Below, piece after piece: positions 60,817 through 64,000 of a stretch of DNA of 64,000 bases; the stretch's first letter is position 1; the number at the start of each line of letters is the position of its first letter. The notes beneath the pieces were generated by a model that made no database searches, was not told the origin of the DNA, and saw only the letters and a program-made list of their open reading frames with translations. Made by a program: the position numbers and the translations under genes. Source of the DNA: Bradyrhizobium manausense (GTDB lineage Bacteria > Pseudomonadota > Alphaproteobacteria > Rhizobiales > Xanthobacteraceae); assembly GCF_018129685.1 (NCBI RefSeq), contig NZ_JAFCLG010000018.1, positions 55,760 to 119,759 on the forward strand. Direction: 5' to 3'.

Positions 60817-62436
60817 CTATTTCTTATCCTCCAAAATCATCGCAGCCCCCTTCTCGGCGATCATCGCGGTCGGCGTGTTGGTATTGCCCGAGGTAATCGT
60901 CGGCATGATCGAGGCGTCGACGACGCGGAGACCGCTGAGGCCGTAGCAGCGAAGACGCTCGTCGACGACGGCCATGGGATCATTCGCCGATCCCATTTTC
61001 GCGGTGCCGACGGGATGAAAGATGGTGGTGCCGATATCGCCGGCGGCTTTTGCCAGGGAAGCATCGTCGTCGCCGACGGTGGGCCCGGGCAAATATTCGC
61101 TCGGGCGATATCTTGCCAGCGCCTTCTGCCGCATCAGCCGGCGGGTGGTGCGGATCGCGTCGGCGGCGACCTGACGGTCGTCGTCGGTCGACAGATAATT
61201 CGGCGCGATGATCGGCTTCTCCTCCGGGCTCGCCGAGCGCAGGCGGATTGTGCCGCGCGAGGTCGGCTGCAGATTGCACGCGCTGACCGTTATCGCAGGA
61301 AATCGATGCAGGGGATCGCCGAATTTGTCGAGCGACAGCGGCTGCACGTGAAACTGGATGTTGGCGCGCGCGCGCGTTGCGTCGGAGCGTGTGAAGATGC
61401 CGAGCTGCGACGGTGCCATCGTCAATGGCCCGCGCCGGCGGAAAGCGTAGTCGAGGCCCATCAGGCCGCGGCGGAACAGGTTGTAGTACGTCTCGTTCAG
61501 CGTGCGCACGCCCTCGACCTTGTAGATCGCGCGCTGCTGCAGATGGTCCTGCAGATTGCGGCCGACGCCTGGCTTGTCCATCACGATGTCGATGCCGAGC
61601 GGCGACAGCCAGTCGGCCGGGCCGATGCCGGAGCGATGCAGCACCTGCACCGATCCGATCGAGCCGGCCGAGAGGATCACCTCGCGTTTCGCACGCGCTT
61701 CGATGATCTCGCCGTTCTGGATGAAGCGCGCGCCGACGGCGCGGCCCTGCTCGATGATGATGCGGTCAACCAGCACGTTCTTCTCGAGCCGCAGGTTGGG
61801 ACGGTTCAGCGCCGGCTTGAGAAAGCCGCGCGCCGACGACCAGCGCCGGCCCCGCTTCTGGTTGACATGGAAATAGCTGGTGCCTTCGTTGTCGCCGGTG
61901 TTGAAGTCGGGGATGCGCTTGATGCCCATCTCCTCGGCGGCGTCGCCGACGGCATCGAGAACCTCCCAGGACAGCCGCGGCGCCTCGATGCGCCAGCCGC
62001 CGCCGGTGCCGTGATGCTCGCTAGGCCCGAGGAAGTGATCCTCCAGCCGCTTGAACAACGGCAGCACATCGTCATAGCCCCAACCGGTCATGCCGAGCTG
62101 GCGCCAGTGATCGTAGTCGGCGGCCTGGCCGCGCATCGAGATCATGGCGTTGATGGCCGACGAGCCGCCGATCACCTTGCCGCGGGGATAGGATAGCGAA
62201 CGGCCGTTGAGGCCGGGCTCGGCCTCGGTCTTGAACATCCAGTCGGAGCGCGGATTGCCGATCGCGAAGAGATAGCCGACCGGGATGTGGAACCAGATCC
62301 AGTTGTCGTCGCCACCCGCTTCGAGGATCAGCACGCGGTTTTTGGGATCGGCCGACAGCCGGTTGGCGATGATGCAGCCGGCCGTGCCGGCACCGACGAC
62401 GATATAGTCAAAATCACCTTCAAGCCGCCTTGGCAT
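60817..62436 (-). CDS. GMC family FAD oxidoreductase (choline dehydrogenase-like)
   Basis: The 539-residue flavoenzyme has the FAD motif YIVVGAGTAGCIIANRLS at the N-terminus, GMC signature 1 (RGKVIGGSSAINAM near residue 85), signature 2 (ILSAGSIGSVQVLHRSGIG near 255) and the active-site His in FHPVGTAKMG near 470. It oxidises an alcohol to an aldehyde; the substrate is not known, and betaine genes are not near. It stands alone, divergent from the M20 amidohydrolase. Confidence 0.92.
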   Translation of the reverse strand: MPRRLEGDFDYIVVGAGTAGCIIANRLSADPKNRVLILEAGGDDNWIWFHIPVGYLFAIGNPRSDWMFKTEAEPGLNGRSLSYPRGKVIGGSSAINAMISMRGQAADYDHWRQLGMTGWGYDDVLPLFKRLEDHFLGPSEHHGTGGGWRIEAPRLSWEVLDAVGDAAEEMGIKRIPDFNTGDNEGTSYFHVNQKRGRRWSSARGFLKPALNRPNLRLEKNVLVDRIIIEQGRAVGARFIQNGEIIEARAKREVILSAGSIGSVQVLHRSGIGPADWLSPLGIDIVMDKPGVGRNLQDHLQQRAIYKVEGVRTLNETYYNLFRRGLMGLDYAFRRRGPLTMAPSQLGIFTRSDATRARANIQFHVQPLSLDKFGDPLHRFPAITVSACNLQPTSRGTIRLRSASPEEKPIIAPNYLSTDDDRQVAADAIRTTRRLMRQKALARYRPSEYLPGPTVGDDDASLAKAAGDIGTTIFHPVGTAKMGSANDPMAVVDERLRCYGLSGLRVVDASIMPTITSGNTNTPTAMIAEKGAAMILEDKK

Positions 62437-62610
62437 TCTGCTTCCACCCGGATGGTCACCTGACGTTGCGTCCTAATAGGCAGACGCAATCGATCGGGAC
62501 AAGCCCGGCCATCACGACAGGACAGGGCTACCCTCGATCCCCGGGAGTTGGGTGGACTGGCGCTTGCATGGTAGACAGTCCTGTATTCCTCCAAAGTTTG
62601 AGATCCCTCC

Positions 62611-63783
62611 ATGCCCATCGTAAATCGCGTCGCCGACCTTCAACCCGATATCCAGGCCTGGCGGCGGGACATCCACCAGCATCCCGAGCTGCTGTACGAC
62701 GTCCACCGCACCGCAGCATTCGTCGCGGACCGCCTGCGCGAGTTCGGCTGCGACGAGGTCGTGACCGGCATCGGCCAGACCGGCGTGGTCGGCGTGATCA
62801 AGGGCAATAAGCCGGCCGGCGAGGGCTTGAAGGTGATCGGCCTGCGCGCCGACATGGACGCGCTGCCCGTCGAGGAGCAGACCAACCTGCCTTATGCCTC
62901 GAAGACTCCAGGCAAGATGCACGCCTGCGGTCATGACGGCCACACCGCGATGCTGCTTGGCGCTGCGCGCTACCTTGCCGAGACGCGCAATTTCGCCGGC
63001 GACGCGATCGTGATTTTCCAGCCGGCAGAGGAGGGCGGCGCCGGTGGCGCGGCGATGGTCAAGGACGGCATGATGGAGCGCTTCGGCATCGAGCAGGTCT
63101 ACGGCATGCACAACGGTCCCGGCATCCCGATCGGCTCGTTTGCAATCCGGCCGGGCCCGATCATGGCGGCGACCGACGAGGTCGACATCAAGATCGAGGG
63201 CCTCGGCGGCCACGCCGCGCGTCCGCACAAATGCATCGACTCCGTTCTGGTCGGGGCGCAGGTGATCACGGCGTTGCAGTCCATCGTCGCGCGCAGCGTC
63301 GATCCCCTGGAATCGGCGGTGATCTCGATCTGCGAATTCCACGCCGGCAACGCTCGCAACGTCATCCCGCAGACCGCGGAGCTGCGCGGCACCATCCGAA
63401 CGCTTTCGGCGGATGTGCGCAAGCTCGTCGAGAAGCGCGTGCACGAAGTGGTGGCGGGCGTGGCGCAGATCACCGGCGCGAAGATCGATCTGCACTACAA
63501 GCGCAACTATCCGGTCGTGAACAACCACGCCGCGGAGACCGAGGTGGCGACGCGCATCGCGAGGCAGGTTGCCGGCGATGCCAACGTGCACGAGATGCCG
63601 CCGCTGATGGGTGGCGAGGACTTCGCCTATATGCTGGAAGCGCGCCCCGGTGCGTTCATCTTCTGCGGCAACGGCGACAGCGCCGGCCTGCATCACCCCG
63701 CCTACAATTTCAACGATGAGGCGATCGTGTTCGGCACATCATACTGGGTCAAGCTGGTCGAGGAGCAGCTCGCAGCGTCATGA
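62611..63783 (+). CDS. M20 family amidohydrolase (hippurate hydrolase-like)
   Basis: The 390-residue cytoplasmic enzyme has M20D features: LRADMDALPVEEQ, HACGHDGHTAML with Cys and His metal ligands near residue 102, QPAEEGGAGG (catalytic Glu and metal Glu near 135), MHNGPGIPIGSFA and the C-terminal MGGEDFAYML. Relatives cleave N-acyl amino acids such as hippurate or auxin conjugates. Divergent from the GMC gene and followed by a repeat and an IS element. Confidence 0.93.
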   Translation: MPIVNRVADLQPDIQAWRRDIHQHPELLYDVHRTAAFVADRLREFGCDEVVTGIGQTGVVGVIKGNKPAGEGLKVIGLRADMDALPVEEQTNLPYASKTPGKMHACGHDGHTAMLLGAARYLAETRNFAGDAIVIFQPAEEGGAGGAAMVKDGMMERFGIEQVYGMHNGPGIPIGSFAIRPGPIMAATDEVDIKIEGLGGHAARPHKCIDSVLVGAQVITALQSIVARSVDPLESAVISICEFHAGNARNVIPQTAELRGTIRTLSADVRKLVEKRVHEVVAGVAQITGAKIDLHYKRNYPVVNNHAAETEVATRIARQVAGDANVHEMPPLMGGEDFAYMLEARPGAFIFCGNGDSAGLHHPAYNFNDEAIVFGTSYWVKLVEEQLAAS

Positions 63784-63796
63784 CGCGCTGGAGCAT

Positions 63797-63892
63797 GATC
63801 CGGAAAAGTGTGAAGCGGTTTTCCGAAGAGATCATGCGCAAACAAAGAGCTAAAGCGCGATGACGATTCAACCCAATCTCATCGCGCTTTAG
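63797..63892. repeat. dispersed repeat (copy 2) ending in a hairpin
   Basis: The first about 60 bp match the repeat at 38374 (GATCCGGAAAAGTG, TTTTCCGAAGAGATCATGCGC). It ends in CTAAAGCGCGATGA paired with TCATCGCGCTTTAG (63850-63863, 63879-63892). The insertion sequence begins right at the end of the hairpin. Confidence 0.8.
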
Positions 63893-64000
63893 GGTCTGTA
63901 CTCAATAGGGATTCCATCTGAAATTAGATTGTGATTCAAGCTTCTCAACGGAAGGGAGGCTTGAATGGCAAAGCAGGTCTACTGGCTCAGCGATGCGGAA
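63893..64000 (+). mobile_element. left end of an IS5-type insertion sequence (partial)
   Basis: GGGTCTGTACTCAATAGGGA immediately after the repeat hairpin looks like a terminal inverted repeat of IS5-family elements, followed by a noncoding leader and a transposase start at 63965. The right end is outside the window, so the boundary and target duplication cannot be verified. Confidence 0.6.
63965..64000 (+). CDS. IS5 family transposase, N-terminus (partial)
   Basis: Only 12 codons are in the window: MAKQVYWLSDAE. This start is characteristic of IS5-family (IS427 group) transposases, whose products continue with EWxRIEPLLP. ATG 63965 follows GAAGGGAGG. The remainder runs beyond the window. Confidence 0.65.
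   Translation, partial: MAKQVYWLSDAE

Noticed and set aside
63797..63830. TGATCC in the dispersed repeat as a sixth RpoE-type promoter
   Set aside because: After TGATCC the correct spacing gives GTTT, not CGTT or CGTA, and the copy lies in a repeat not oriented to a nearby start.

Overview
The window reads as a stretch of alphaproteobacterial chromosome, very probably Bradyrhizobium or a close relative in the Nitrobacteraceae. The evidence is high GC, the gene order around a hopanoid locus (hpnP, hpnCDE-shc-hpnG, hpnH, ispH, hpnN, hpnO), and repeat hairpins typical of that genus. I found no rRNA, tRNA or CRISPR array. Genus assignment is inference from recognised proteins, not from a search.

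Region 1 (1-12.8 kb) holds the end of a MarR regulator, an HpcH/HpaI aldolase, a UxaA-type dehydratase, a chemoreceptor split into a PAS gene and a signalling gene, a three-gene operon (large transglutaminase/DUF2126, ATP-grasp/alpha-E, second transglutaminase) predicted from known families to make or cut peptide-like bonds, and an HD-domain protein.

Region 2 (12.8-19.7 kb) is the most coherent and interesting part. A full rpoE-chrR (singlet-oxygen type) sigma/anti-sigma pair sits with a second ECF sigma gene translationally coupled to an iron-sulfur photolyase, a tspO gene, an MHYT-GGDEF-EAL c-di-GMP enzyme and a small unknown protein. Five transcription units here each carry the same promoter-like pattern TGATCC-N16-CGT(T/A), correctly oriented upstream of the start. 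I read this as a local photo-oxidative stress regulon that includes a sigma cascade and c-di-GMP output.

Region 3 (19.7-30.3 kb) has an epoxide-hydrolase-like protein, HdeD, an M81 metallopeptidase, an amino-acid-type ABC binding protein, an acyl-CoA dehydrogenase, an RlpA-like secreted protein, a chemoreceptor and eutB.

Region 4 (30.4-57.1 kb) is the hopanoid region. hpnP (C-2 methylase) lies between eutB and eutC. An RND/MMPL exporter, a methyltransferase and small secreted proteins follow. hpnC-hpnD-hpnE-shc-hpnG form a tight overlapping operon that makes squalene, cyclises it and processes adenosylhopane. hpnH and ispH (minus strand), then hpnN and hpnO, complete the set. Between hpnG and hpnH lies an accessory island of about 5.4 kb with an intact vapBC module, a second vapB beside a twice-frameshifted vapC, an antitoxin fragment, a decayed REP-associated transposase within REP hairpins, and a LysR-controlled oxidoreductase operon.

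Region 5 (57-64 kb) has a secreted DUF1444-like protein, an ECF sigma/anti-sigma pair downstream of a cupredoxin and a Tat-exported metallophosphoesterase, a GMC oxidoreductase, an M20 amidohydrolase, and the left end of an IS5-type insertion sequence that runs off the window.
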